Made by a program: the position numbers and the translations under genes. Positions 49,883-58,108 of a stretch of DNA of 64,000 bases are shown piece by piece. The stretch covers positions 112,031 to 176,030 of the forward strand of contig NZ_VCHX02000320.1 in the NCBI RefSeq assembly GCF_005768555.2, written 5' to 3'. Source of the DNA: Streptomyces sporangiiformans (GTDB lineage: Bacteria; Actinomycetota; Actinomycetes; Streptomycetales; Streptomycetaceae). The notes under the pieces were generated by a model. The model did not search any database and was not told the origin of the DNA. It saw only the letters and a list, made by a program, of their open reading frames with translations. Position 1 is the first letter of the stretch. Every line of letters starts with the position of its first letter.

Positions 49883-51085
49883 GTGAGCAGCGAGAACTCT
49901 TCGGACGACGCACAGCGGGTATGGGACGTCGTCGTGGTCGGCGCGGGGCCTGCGGGCGCCTCGGCGGCCTATGCGGCAGCGGTCGCGGGGCGTCGCGTCC
50001 TGTTGCTGGAGAAGGCGGAGCTGCCCCGCTACAAAACGTGCGGCGGCGGCATCATCGGCCCCTCGCGAGACGCCCTGCCGCCCGGCTTCGAGCTGCCGCT
50101 CCGGGACCGGGTGCAGGCGGTCACGTTCTCGCTCGACGGCAAGTTCACCCGCACCCGCCGCTCCCGGCACACGCTCTTCGGGCTCATCAACCGGCCCGAG
50201 TTCGACCAGCAGCTCGTCGAGCACGCGCAGAAGGCGGGCGCCGAACTGCGCACCGGTGCCACGGTCTCGCGGGTGGAACAGCATGGATCCGCCGTACCGG
50301 ACCGGCGCACCGTGGCCGTCGTACTGCAGGACGGCGAGACACTGCTGGCGCGTGCCGTGGTGGGCGCGGACGGCAGTGCCAGCCGGATAGGAGCGCATGT
50401 CGGGGTGAAGCTGGACCAGGTCGACCTCGGTCTGGAAGCGGAGATCCCCGTCCCGGAGACCGTCGCCGAGGACTGGAAGGGGCGTGTCCTCATCGACTGG
50501 GGCCCCATTCCCGGCAGTTACGGGTGGGTCTTCCCCAAGGGCGACACGCTCACCGTCGGTGTGATCTCGGCGCGTGGTGAAGGAGCCGCCACCAAGCGGT
50601 ACCTGGAGGACTTCATTGCCCGGCTCGGGCTGGCCGGTTTCGAGCCGAGCATCTCGTCGGGGCATCTGACGCGCTGCCGTGCCGACGACTCACCGCTGTC
50701 GCGCGGACGGGTGCTGGTGTGCGGGGACGCGGCGGGCCTCCTGGAGCCGTGGACCCGCGAGGGCATCTCGTTCGCCCTGCGCTCGGGGCGGCTCGCGGGG
50801 GAGTGGGCGGTACGGATCGCCGAGGCGCACGACGCCGTGGACACCCGGCGCCAGGCCCTGAACTACGCCTTCGCCGTCAAGGCGGGGCTCGGGGTGGAGA
50901 TGAGCGTGGGCAAGCGGCTGCTGACGGTCTTCGAGCGTCGCCCCGGCCTCTTCCACACGGCCATCACCGGGTTCCGGCCCGCCTGGAAGGCCTTCGTCGG
51001 CATCACCCGCGGCTCCACCTCAATCGGGGAGATCGTCCGCACCCACCCGATGGCAGGGCGCGCTCTCACCGCGCTCGACCGGTAG
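49883..51085 (+). CDS. geranylgeranyl reductase-family FAD oxidoreductase
   Basis: A 400-residue flavoprotein. The FAD motif VWDVVVVGAGPAGASAAYAA is followed by EKAELPRYKTCGGGI, the family-specific substrate loop, and VVGADGSASRIGAHVG. The second FAD contact is VLVCGDAAGLLEPWTREGIS. Family members reduce isoprenoid double bonds (geranylgeranyl lipids, menaquinone side chains), but the exact substrate is open. GTG 49883 is used. GTG 49847 would add 12 residues, and neither has a strong Shine-Dalgarno. Confidence 0.9.
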   Translation: MSSENSSDDAQRVWDVVVVGAGPAGASAAYAAAVAGRRVLLLEKAELPRYKTCGGGIIGPSRDALPPGFELPLRDRVQAVTFSLDGKFTRTRRSRHTLFGLINRPEFDQQLVEHAQKAGAELRTGATVSRVEQHGSAVPDRRTVAVVLQDGETLLARAVVGADGSASRIGAHVGVKLDQVDLGLEAEIPVPETVAEDWKGRVLIDWGPIPGSYGWVFPKGDTLTVGVISARGEGAATKRYLEDFIARLGLAGFEPSISSGHLTRCRADDSPLSRGRVLVCGDAAGLLEPWTREGISFALRSGRLAGEWAVRIAEAHDAVDTRRQALNYAFAVKAGLGVEMSVGKRLLTVFERRPGLFHTAITGFRPAWKAFVGITRGSTSIGEIVRTHPMAGRALTALDR

Positions 51086-51132
51086 GCAGGAGAAGGGGGC
51101 AGGGACAGGGACAGGGGCGATCGGGGCGCCGG

Positions 51133-51585
51133 TCACGATGTGACGGTGATCCGGAAGACGGGGTGGTCGGCGGCGGCCGCGATCAGTTCCTCGTCGGTGG
51201 ACTTGGCCGTGACCCCCTGGAAGTACTGGTTGACCTCCCAGCCCCACTTCTCCAGGTAGGTGCGCAGGATCGGGAGCTTCTCCTCGTCGGGGAGCTCCAC
51301 CGCCTCGAACGTGCGGACCTTCCGGCCGACGCGCAGCTCGCCGCCGCCAGCGACCCGCATGTTGCGCACCCACTGGGAGTGGCCGCGGGCCGAGACCAGG
51401 TACTGGGTTCCTTCGTAGGTGTGCGGGTTGACGGGGATGCGCTGCATCTGACCGCTCTTGCGGCCGCGCACCGACATCTCGGCGGAGCCCATGAGGCTGA
51501 TGCCGTGCCGGGCGAGCCAGCCGATGACGCTGTTCAGGCGGACGTTGAGCGGGCTGCCCTTGAGGTAGTACGGCGACGACGACAT
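51133..51585 (-). CDS. deazaflavin (F420)-dependent nitroreductase family protein (Ddn-like)
   Basis: A 150-residue split-barrel protein using F420. Typical segments are SAEMSVRGRKSGQMQRIPVN, YLVSARGHSQWVRNMRVAGG and TFEAVELPDEEKLPIL. Such enzymes reduce quinones or other xenobiotics. It is divergent from a TetR regulator with four operator-like sites between, so it is very likely the regulator's target. Confidence 0.9.
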   Translation of the reverse strand: MSSSPYYLKGSPLNVRLNSVIGWLARHGISLMGSAEMSVRGRKSGQMQRIPVNPHTYEGTQYLVSARGHSQWVRNMRVAGGGELRVGRKVRTFEAVELPDEEKLPILRTYLEKWGWEVNQYFQGVTAKSTDEELIAAAADHPVFRITVTS

Positions 51586-51604
51586 GGTGACTCCCACTGT
51601 TTGA

Positions 51605-51691
51605 GAGAGCGGTGCTCTCGCTTGAGAGCAGTGTGCACGAGATCGGTGATCCAAAGCAAGAGCAGTGCTCTCGATTGTGTGCGCTGCTCTC
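51605..51691. promoter_or_regulatory. four 15-bp operator-like sites (GAGAGC-N3-GCTCTC) between ddn-like and tetR genes
   Basis: Site A (51605-51619) has perfect 6-base arms and site C (51658-51672) has one mismatch. Site B (51624-51638) keeps a good left half and site D (51677-51691) a good right half. Centre distances are 19 bases for A-B and 19 for C-D, with 34 between B and C, so the pairs lie on equivalent DNA faces. This suits cooperative binding of TetR dimers. Confidence 0.7.
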
Positions 51692-51714
51692 GAAAGCATG
51701 GGACACTGCCTCGC

Positions 51715-52449
51715 ATGAGTACCGCACGAGGAGCCCGCGCCCGCGCCCGGATCGAAGTCACCGCGGCCATCAAGGACGAGGCGCGCAGACAGCTCGCGAA
51801 GGAAGGCGCCGCCAAACTCTCGCTCCGGGCCGTGGCCCGCGAACTCGGCATGGTCTCCTCCGCGCTGTACCGCTACTTCCCCAGCCGTGACGACCTGTTG
51901 ACCGCGCTCATCACCGACGCCTACGACTCGCTCGGCGCGACCGCGGAGGCGGCGCACGGCAAGGTCGCCGCCGACGGCCCGATCCGCCGCTGGGCCGCGG
52001 TGTGCGAGGCGGTACGCGGCTGGGCGCTGGCGCATCCGCACGAGTACGCGCTGATCTACGGCTCGCCCGTGCCCGGGTACGCGGCGCCGGACTCGACCGT
52101 GCCGGCGGCGTCCCGCGTCGGGCTGCTGCTCATCGACATCGTCCGGGACGCGCACCAGGGACGCGGCGTCGCGCTCACCCCGCTGCCCGCCGAACTCGAG
52201 CCCGAGGCCCGGCGGATGGCCGAGGACCTCGCGCCCGATCTGCCGCCGGAGGCCGTGACGGCGCTCGTCGCGGCGTGGGCGCAGCTGTTCGGGCTGATCG
52301 GCTTCGAGCTGTTCGGGCAGTTCCACCGCGTGGTCGAGGACCGGGAGGCGTTCTTCCGGAACGCGGCGACCCGGCTCGGCCACGGCGTGGGCCTGGTGTT
52401 CCCTCAGGGCGGCGGCACGGCAGGCGGCGGCAACAGGCCGGGGTCCTGA
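51715..52449 (+). CDS. TetR-family regulator (with TetR_C_33-like domain)
   Basis: A 244-residue regulator. An N-terminal arm rich in Arg and Ala leads into the helix-turn-helix, LAKEGAAKLSLRAVARELGM then VSSALYRYFPSRDDLLTALI. The C-terminal domain has ALAHPHEYALIYGSPVPGY, typical of the TetR/WHG subfamily of actinomycetes. It presumably represses the divergent F420 enzyme and itself through the four sites at 51605-51691. Its frame is open far upstream, but ATG 51715 starts the recognisable protein. Confidence 0.9.
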   Translation: MSTARGARARARIEVTAAIKDEARRQLAKEGAAKLSLRAVARELGMVSSALYRYFPSRDDLLTALITDAYDSLGATAEAAHGKVAADGPIRRWAAVCEAVRGWALAHPHEYALIYGSPVPGYAAPDSTVPAASRVGLLLIDIVRDAHQGRGVALTPLPAELEPEARRMAEDLAPDLPPEAVTALVAAWAQLFGLIGFELFGQFHRVVEDREAFFRNAATRLGHGVGLVFPQGGGTAGGGNRPGS

Positions 52450-52541
52450 CGGCGGCCGCCTCCGGGTACTCCGCCGGGAGTACGTGTGATCACCACGCTC
52501 GGCGGACGCCGGGGCAGGCCGTGGCGTCTAGCGTGGCAGGC

Positions 52542-53828
52542 ATGGAAGAGCAGCGCACACGCCGGTGCGGTGGCCCGCCCTGGTCGCGGGGCGGGCCACT
52601 GGGGCGGGAGCACGCCGGGCCGCCGTGGCGAGGGCCTCACCATCCTCCGTGGTGGAACCGTCGCGACGGGGAGGAGGGGAGCCGCACTCGATGGCCTTGG
52701 CGCTCGACGCTGCTGCTCACCGTGTTCGTGCTCGTCGGCAGCGAATTCGCCGCGCACGAGCAGCCCGAGCGTGAGCCCCTCGACCTCGCCGCGCGAGCGC
52801 TGCTGCTCACGGGGAGCGTTCTGCTCCTGTGGCGGCATCGGTATCCGGTCCTCGTGATGTCCGGTACCGCGGCGGCGGCGATCCTCTACTTCGGCGCCGG
52901 ATATCCGTACGGCCCGATCTTCCTGACTGTTGCCCTCGCTTGCTTCAGCGCCGTCGTCGCCGGGCATCGAAGGGCTGCCTGGGCGGCGCTCGGCACGCTG
53001 TGGGTGACCCAGCTGCTGGTGGGGCACTGGCTCTACCAGTGGCTGCCGGGGAACGACGGTACGGAGGCCTCCTGGGGCGAGGACATCTCTGTCGCCGCCT
53101 GGATGGTGGCCATCGCCGCGGTCTCCGAGCTCGTCCGCGTACGCCGTGAGCAGTGGGACCGGGAACGGGCGGAGCGCCGGCAGGCCGCCGAGCGGCGCGC
53201 CGACGAGGAGCGACTGCGGATCGCCCGCGAGCTGCACGACGTGCTGGCGCACAGCATCTCGGTCATCAACGTCCAGGCGGGCGTGGGCCTCGCGCTGCTC
53301 GACGCCGATCCGGAACAGGCCCGTACCGCGCTCACCACCATCAAGGCGGCGAGCAAGGAGGCCCTGGGGGAGGTACGCCAGGTGCTCGACACGCTGCGCA
53401 CGCCCGGCGACGCGCCGCGCGCGCCGGCGCCCGGCCTCGATCGGCTGCCCGAACTCGTCGAGCAGGCGGCGGGCGCCGGACTGACGGTCGGCGTCGAGAC
53501 CGAGGGGGAGCGCCGGGGCCTGCCGCCGGGTGCGGACCTCGCCGCGTTCCGCATCGTCCAGGAGGCGCTGACCAACGTGGTGCGGCACTCCGGTTCGCGG
53601 CACGCGCGCGTGGTCCTCGACTACACGGGCGGCGCCCTGAGGCTCCGTATCGACGACGACGGACCGGCGACCGGCGAGGACGCGGGTGGCAGCGGCAACG
53701 GGCTGGCCGGAATGCGGGAGCGGGCCGCGGCCCTGGGTGGCACGATCGAGGCCGGACCGCGCGAGGACGGCGGCTTCCGGGTGCTGGCGGTGCTGCCGAT
53801 CGAAGTCAAGGCCAAGGAGGACCGGTGA
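52542..53828 (+). CDS. sensor histidine kinase (HisKA_3 / NarX-like)
   Basis: A 428-residue membrane kinase. A Pro/Arg/Trp-rich N-terminus (GPPWSRGGPLGREHAGPPW) is followed by about four or five helices. The phosphorylated His is in ARELHDVLAHSISVINVQAG. The ATPase domain shows EALTNVVRHSGSRHARVV (N box), then DDDGPATGE and GNGLAGMRERAAALGG (G boxes). The input signal is unknown, and no extracellular domain of size is visible. It overlaps the response-regulator start by four bases (GTGA), so the two form an operon. Confidence 0.94.
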   Translation: MEEQRTRRCGGPPWSRGGPLGREHAGPPWRGPHHPPWWNRRDGEEGSRTRWPWRSTLLLTVFVLVGSEFAAHEQPEREPLDLAARALLLTGSVLLLWRHRYPVLVMSGTAAAAILYFGAGYPYGPIFLTVALACFSAVVAGHRRAAWAALGTLWVTQLLVGHWLYQWLPGNDGTEASWGEDISVAAWMVAIAAVSELVRVRREQWDRERAERRQAAERRADEERLRIARELHDVLAHSISVINVQAGVGLALLDADPEQARTALTTIKAASKEALGEVRQVLDTLRTPGDAPRAPAPGLDRLPELVEQAAGAGLTVGVETEGERRGLPPGADLAAFRIVQEALTNVVRHSGSRHARVVLDYTGGALRLRIDDDGPATGEDAGGSGNGLAGMRERAAALGGTIEAGPREDGGFRVLAVLPIEVKAKEDR

Positions 53829-54490
53829 TCCGTGTACTGCTCGCCGACGACCAGTCACTGGTGCGCGCAGGCTTCAAGGCGCTCCTCGGCGCGCAGCCGG
53901 ACATCGAGGTGGCCGGGGAGGCCGCCGACGGTGAGGAGGCGCTGCGCGCGGTGCGCGAACTGCGCCCCGATGTCGTGCTGATGGACATCCGTATGCCTCT
54001 GCTCGACGGCCTCGCCGCGACCCGCCGCATCACCGACGACGCCGATCTGAAGAACGTCAAGGTGGTCATGCTCACCACCTTCGAGCTCGACGAGTACGTC
54101 TTCGAGGCCATCCGTTCCGGAGCGTCCGGCTTCCTCGTCAAGGACACCGAACCGGACGAACTCCTGCGCGCGCTCAGGGCGGTGGTCGAGGGTGACGCGC
54201 TGCTGTCGCCCGGCGTGACGCGGCGGCTCATCGCCGAGTTCGCGGCCAGGTCCAAGGAGCCCGCGGCAGCGCAGTCACTCGCCGAACTCACGGAGCGGGA
54301 GCGGGAGGTGATGGCCCTGGTCGGGATCGGGCTGTCCAACGAGGAGATCGCCCGGCGGCTGGTTGTCAGTCCCCTCACGGCGAAGACCCATGTGAGCCGC
54401 ACGATGGTGAAGCTGGGCGCTCGGGACCGGGCCCAACTGGTCGTGCTGGCCTATGAGTCGGGGTTGGTGCGGCCGGGCTGGCTGGGCTGA
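53825..54490 (+). CDS. LuxR/NarL-family response regulator
   Basis: A 221-residue regulator. The receiver domain has acidic pocket LLADDQSLV, phospho-Asp in VVLMDIRMPLLDG and Lys in GFLVKDTEPDEL. The C-terminal LuxR helix-turn-helix is LTEREREVMALVGIGLSNEE then RLVVSPLTAKTHVSRTMVKL. It works with the upstream kinase. Its last 40 bases overlap the end of the convergent DUF6332 gene. Confidence 0.95.
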   Translation: MIRVLLADDQSLVRAGFKALLGAQPDIEVAGEAADGEEALRAVRELRPDVVLMDIRMPLLDGLAATRRITDDADLKNVKVVMLTTFELDEYVFEAIRSGASGFLVKDTEPDELLRALRAVVEGDALLSPGVTRRLIAEFAARSKEPAAAQSLAELTEREREVMALVGIGLSNEEIARRLVVSPLTAKTHVSRTMVKLGARDRAQLVVLAYESGLVRPGWLG

Positions 54491-54735
54491 GGCCCGCGCC
54501 GGAAACGAACCAGCACACTGACCACTCGGACGACGAAGACACCGAGCGCGAGTCCTGCCCCGGTGCGGAGCAGCGGGCCTTTGACGGCGTCCGGCACATC
54601 GAAGAGGAGTGCCGGGCCGGCCACGGCCCCGAAGAGGACGGCCGCCGCGAACGCAGCGCTGCACAGCGCGTATCCGATCTCGACGGTGATCGCGTCCCGC
54701 TCGGCCTGTGTCCGCCGGCCCCTGCTGTTCGCCAT
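54451..54735 (-). CDS. DUF6332 family small membrane protein
   Basis: A 94-residue protein opening RGRRTQAERDAITVEIGYAL, a pattern I recognise as DUF6332. Two hydrophobic helices (AAFAAAVLFGAVAGPALLF and GAGLALGVFVVRVVSVLV) are separated by a short polar loop and followed by a Pro/Arg-rich tail. The function is unknown. Its 3' end runs 40 bases into the antisense of the response-regulator gene, so the pair may influence each other's transcripts. Confidence 0.7.
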   Translation of the reverse strand: MANSRGRRTQAERDAITVEIGYALCSAAFAAAVLFGAVAGPALLFDVPDAVKGPLLRTGAGLALGVFVVRVVSVLVRFRRGPQPSQPGRTNPDS

Positions 54736-54805
54736 GCGCCGAGTCTCACAGCCTGCGCCCGGCCGGGCAAGAAGAGGCGGCCGGGCGCACGTACTTGAGT
54801 GGTCG

Positions 54806-56290
54806 TCAGTCGCGGACCGGCACCCGCTCCTCCTGCACGTCCTCGGACTTGGCGACGAGGACCGTCCGCTGGGGGTGGCGCGTACGCCGGGTGCGCAGCC
54901 CCGTGGCCGTGATGAGCAGCCCCGCCACCGCGATCGCCGTCACCACGATCAGTCCCGTGCGGTAGCTGTCGAGAACGGCCTGCGGAGAGGAGCCCTCGGA
55001 GGCGCTCGCGGTCACGACGGCCGTCACGACCGCCAGGAAGATGGCGCCGCCCACCTGCACCGAGGTGTTGAGCAGGCCCGAGACCATGCCCTGCTCGTGG
55101 TCGTCCACGCCGTTGGTGGCCTGGATGTTGAGCGAGGGGAAGACCAGCGCGCACGCGGCGCCGATGAGGAGCATCGTCGGCAGGATCACCGCCGCGTACA
55201 CCGGGTCGAGGCTGACGCGCAGGAACAGCGCGTACCCGAGGACCATCAGGGCGAAGCCGACCGGAATCAGCCGCCGGGTGCCGAACCGGTCGACGACGGC
55301 GCCCATCTTGGTGGCGGACAGTGCGACCAGCGCGCCCGCGGGCAGGAAGGCGAGCGCGGTCTCCAGGGCCGACCAGCCGAGCAGCGACTGCAGGTACAGC
55401 GTGGCCAGGAACTGATAGCCGATGTACGAGCCGAAGAACGTCATCGCGCCGAGCTGGGCCCGGAGCTGGCTGCCGGAGCGCAGAACGCCGAGCCGGATCA
55501 GCGGACCCGGGGAGCGTCGTTCGATCCGGACGAAGACGGTGAGGAGGACGGCGACGGCGAGGAACGACAGGAGTGTGCGGGCCGAGGCCCAGCCTGCCTC
55601 CGGGGCCTGGACGACGGTGTAGACGAGCAGCAGCATCGACGCCGTGCCGATGATGGCACCCGGTATGTCGTAGCCGTTGTGGTCCTTCTCCCGCTCGCTG
55701 CGCGGGAGCAGCTTGAGGCCGGCGAGCAGGGCGACGACCGCGATGGGCGCCGGCAGCAGCATGGTCAGACGCCAGCTGGCCTCGGTGAGCAGTCCGGACA
55801 GGACGAGGCCCATGGAGAAGCCGGTGGCGGCGCAGGTGGTGTAGATCGAGAGGGCGCGGTTGCGCAGGGGGCCCTCGGCGAAGGTCGTGGTGATGATCGA
55901 CAGGCCCGCCGGCGCGGTGAACGCCGCGCTCAGGCCCTTGATGAAGCGGCTGGCGATCAGCAGCGGACCTGAGTCGACGAGCCCGCCGAGCAGCGAGGCG
56001 AGCGCGAAGACGCCCAGGGCGACCAGGAAGACCTGGCGGCGGCCCAGCAGGTCGGCGGTCCGTCCGCCGAGGAGCAGCAGTCCGCCGTAGCCCAGGATGT
56101 AGCCGCTGACGACCCATTGAAGGGTCGAGGTGGAGAGATCGAGTTCGGAACCGATGGACGGCAGGGCTACGCCGACCATCGACACGTCCAGCGCGTCCAG
56201 GAACATCGCCGCGCAGAGCACCAGCAGGGTGCCCCACAGGCGAGGGGTCCAGCGTTCCTGGGACGCGGGGGCGGTGAGCGGAGAGGTCAT
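54806..56290 (-). CDS. MFS drug transporter (DHA2 / 14-helix type)
   Basis: A 494-residue proton antiporter with about 14 helices. Motif C-type VALPSIGSELDLSTSTLQWV, motif A GGRTADLLGRRQVFLVAL and a Pro-rich LPAPIAVVALLAGLKLLP segment are visible. This class exports drugs and secondary metabolites. ATG 56290 begins the protein after an operator-like TGCATT cluster. No regulator is beside it, and its neighbour is a mycothiol-dependent isomerase-like gene in the same direction 121 bases upstream. Confidence 0.92.
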   Translation of the reverse strand: MTSPLTAPASQERWTPRLWGTLLVLCAAMFLDALDVSMVGVALPSIGSELDLSTSTLQWVVSGYILGYGGLLLLGGRTADLLGRRQVFLVALGVFALASLLGGLVDSGPLLIASRFIKGLSAAFTAPAGLSIITTTFAEGPLRNRALSIYTTCAATGFSMGLVLSGLLTEASWRLTMLLPAPIAVVALLAGLKLLPRSEREKDHNGYDIPGAIIGTASMLLLVYTVVQAPEAGWASARTLLSFLAVAVLLTVFVRIERRSPGPLIRLGVLRSGSQLRAQLGAMTFFGSYIGYQFLATLYLQSLLGWSALETALAFLPAGALVALSATKMGAVVDRFGTRRLIPVGFALMVLGYALFLRVSLDPVYAAVILPTMLLIGAACALVFPSLNIQATNGVDDHEQGMVSGLLNTSVQVGGAIFLAVVTAVVTASASEGSSPQAVLDSYRTGLIVVTAIAVAGLLITATGLRTRRTRHPQRTVLVAKSEDVQEERVPVRD

Positions 56291-56302
56291 GCGCCACACA
56301 GT

Positions 56303-56346
56303 ACATGCGCATGCATTGAATGCAAGTGCATTTAATTCGGATGCAA
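56303..56346. promoter_or_regulatory. overlapping TGCATT palindromes upstream of the MFS gene
   Basis: TGCATTGAATGCA (56312-56324) and AATGCAAGTGCATT (56319-56332) are both perfect and overlap. ATGCGCAT (56305-56312) precedes them and a further ATGCAA half-site follows. The cluster lies 20-50 bases upstream of the transporter ATG in an A/T-rich patch, consistent with a MarR- or TetR-type repressor encoded elsewhere. Confidence 0.6.
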
Positions 56347-56411
56347 CAATAAGCGATTCCTTGTTACGGTGCGGGCCGGCGGCTGTGGAGAACGTCGAGC
56401 AGGGCGGTTGC

Positions 56412-57149
56412 TCAACCCCAGGTGACCGCCGACTTCTCGCGCCACAGGGTCGCCAGCGAGGAGTCCCCGGCCACGCGGGGGAACGGACGGCGGTTCCACA
56501 GCGACAGGTAGAGCGCGGCGGCGGGACCCGCCACTTCGCAGTCGGCCTCCGCCGTGTCGCCCCGCTCGCAAGCGGGCGGCTCGGACGACAGCCGTACGGT
56601 CCACACCGCGTCCGTGTCCTCGGCCCGCACCCTGAGCACCCGCGCCGCGTCCGTGCGCACCCTGCTCTTGGGACGCGCATGGAAGCCGCGCAGTACCTCG
56701 TCGATGCCGTCGACCGCGAAGTCCACGGCGATCGCGCTCGGGGCCCCGCCGAGCGCTGACTCCGCGTCGACCCGGTGCACCGTCGTCTCGTGTGCCTGCC
56801 GCCGCGCCCAGAACGCGAGCGGGGAGGGCGCCGGCAGGAAGCTCCAGCACTCCACATCGGCCGGGGCGCCGGAGAGCGTGTCGACCAGCCGCCGGTGGCC
56901 CTCGCGAAACCAGCTCAGCAATTCCGCGCCGTCCAGATCGGGCAGGCCCTCGTCGGGGTGGTACGAGGTGTGCCCGTCGGCGACGAACGCCGTGGCCCAG
57001 CGGTGCACCATGCCCGTGTGCCGCACCAGGTCCCGCACCTGCCAGCCGGGACAGGTCGGAACCTTGGCCTCGGTCCCGGCCTCCTCGGCGGCCCGGGCCA
57101 ACGCGTGGCCTTCCACGCTCAGCGTCTGAACGAGCCGCTCAATCTCCAT
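56412..57149 (-). CDS. maleylpyruvate isomerase-family mycothiol-dependent enzyme (TIGR03083/DinB-like)
   Basis: A 245-residue helical-bundle protein. The N-terminal DinB-like metal site is visible as VPTCPGWQVRDLVRHTGMVH and RRQAHETTVHRVDAE, whose three histidines are the expected zinc ligands. The C-terminal domain is the usual alpha/beta MDMPI_C type. Such proteins use mycothiol in isomerase or transferase reactions. The substrate is unknown. ATG 57149 starts the family alignment. Confidence 0.88.
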   Translation of the reverse strand: MEIERLVQTLSVEGHALARAAEEAGTEAKVPTCPGWQVRDLVRHTGMVHRWATAFVADGHTSYHPDEGLPDLDGAELLSWFREGHRRLVDTLSGAPADVECWSFLPAPSPLAFWARRQAHETTVHRVDAESALGGAPSAIAVDFAVDGIDEVLRGFHARPKSRVRTDAARVLRVRAEDTDAVWTVRLSSEPPACERGDTAEADCEVAGPAAALYLSLWNRRPFPRVAGDSSLATLWREKSAVTWG

Positions 57150-57310
57150 GTAGGGGAGTCTGCCGGATGAAGTGCGCTCGAAGGGAAGGGCTGGGCTGGG
57201 CTGGGCTTCGACGGCCCACCGCTCGGGCGGGGGCGGGACGCGGGCTCGACAGCTCACGCGGCGGTTGGGCGGTGTGGTCGAAGCCACTTCCTTTCCGTGG
57301 GCCGTGCCAT

Positions 57311-57338
57311 TTGCCCGCGGGAGGCCACGGGCTAGCGT
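57311..57338 (+). promoter_or_regulatory. promoter candidate for the following unknown gene
   Basis: TTGCCC (57311-57316), 16 bases, TAGCGT (57333-57338), about 37 bases before GTG 57375. Confidence 0.4.
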
Positions 57339-57374
57339 TTCCGTCGACATTTACCCAGCAATGCGGACGGGCCG

Positions 57375-57914
57375 GTGCTCGCAGACCTCTCCCCGCTCAT
57401 AGCGGCGACGACTCAGTGGCTGACGTATTCCTACCCGTCGGGCGGCGGTGCGCTGGACTCCACTCTTTCCGACGTCCAGGCCCGGCAGGGCGTGACCGTC
57501 GCGGCGTGGCTGCGCTATCCGACCCCGATGGATGCCGCTCTCGTAGGGATGGCGGGACCAGGAGGCTCCGCCCGGCTCGACTGGATCACCGGCGCGGACG
57601 GGGCCGCGTACGAGACCGGGGCCGACGCTGCTGACGAGTACGCATGGCGTACCTGGGTGGACGAGGTCGTGGCGAGCTGGGCCGCCTGCCTGCTCATCGA
57701 CTCGGCACTGGCCACCACAGCGGTGGCCGCCCTCGCCGACTGCGGACACATGGCCCGTTCGCCCGTCGAGTTCCGCCGTCTGGTCGCACCGGACGAACGC
57801 GACCGGCGGGCGGCGGCGCTGCTGCGCCACCCGGACCTTCTCGCGCCCATAGCCGATCTGCATCGCGCCGGCCTCATGGACCGCCTGAAGCCGGGAGAGG
57901 CGCTGACCGCCTGA
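57375..57914 (+). CDS. hypothetical protein, unrecognised
   Basis: A 179-residue soluble protein I cannot assign. It opens LADLSPLIAATTQWLTYSYP, has a weakly conserved-looking WITGADGAAYETGADAADEY centre and ends in charged helices (LVAPDERDRRAAALLRHPDL). There is no signal, membrane segment or metal motif. Codon use matches the neighbours. GTG 57375 lacks a good Shine-Dalgarno, so the start is uncertain. Confidence 0.55.
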   Translation: MLADLSPLIAATTQWLTYSYPSGGGALDSTLSDVQARQGVTVAAWLRYPTPMDAALVGMAGPGGSARLDWITGADGAAYETGADAADEYAWRTWVDEVVASWAACLLIDSALATTAVAALADCGHMARSPVEFRRLVAPDERDRRAAALLRHPDLLAPIADLHRAGLMDRLKPGEALTA

Positions 57915-57962
57915 GCCGGAGGACTTGCCGATCCCCGATGCCGTGCGACGCGTGCGCGTCAC

Positions 57963-58085
57963 TCAGCTGAGCAACACCTGGGGACTCGCCTCCTTCGCAG
58001 CACCGTTGGAGTGCAGGATCGACGCCGTCGGCACCCACCGGTCCACCTGCTCGGCCAGCTCCGCGATCCGGTCCTTGTCTCCCAT
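57963..58085 (-). CDS. small ORF (40 aa) after the hemerythrin gene
   Basis: It encodes GDKDRIAELAEQVDRWVPTA followed by a Ser/Pro-containing tail. An AGGGG lies nine bases upstream and it begins 23 bases after the hemerythrin stop, so it could be a cotranscribed small protein. It may also be a fragment of a larger lost gene. No family is recognised. Confidence 0.35.
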   Translation of the reverse strand: MGDKDRIAELAEQVDRWVPTASILHSNGAAKEASPQVLLS

Positions 58086-58108
58086 CGTCCGGGCCCCTCG
58101 CAGACGCG

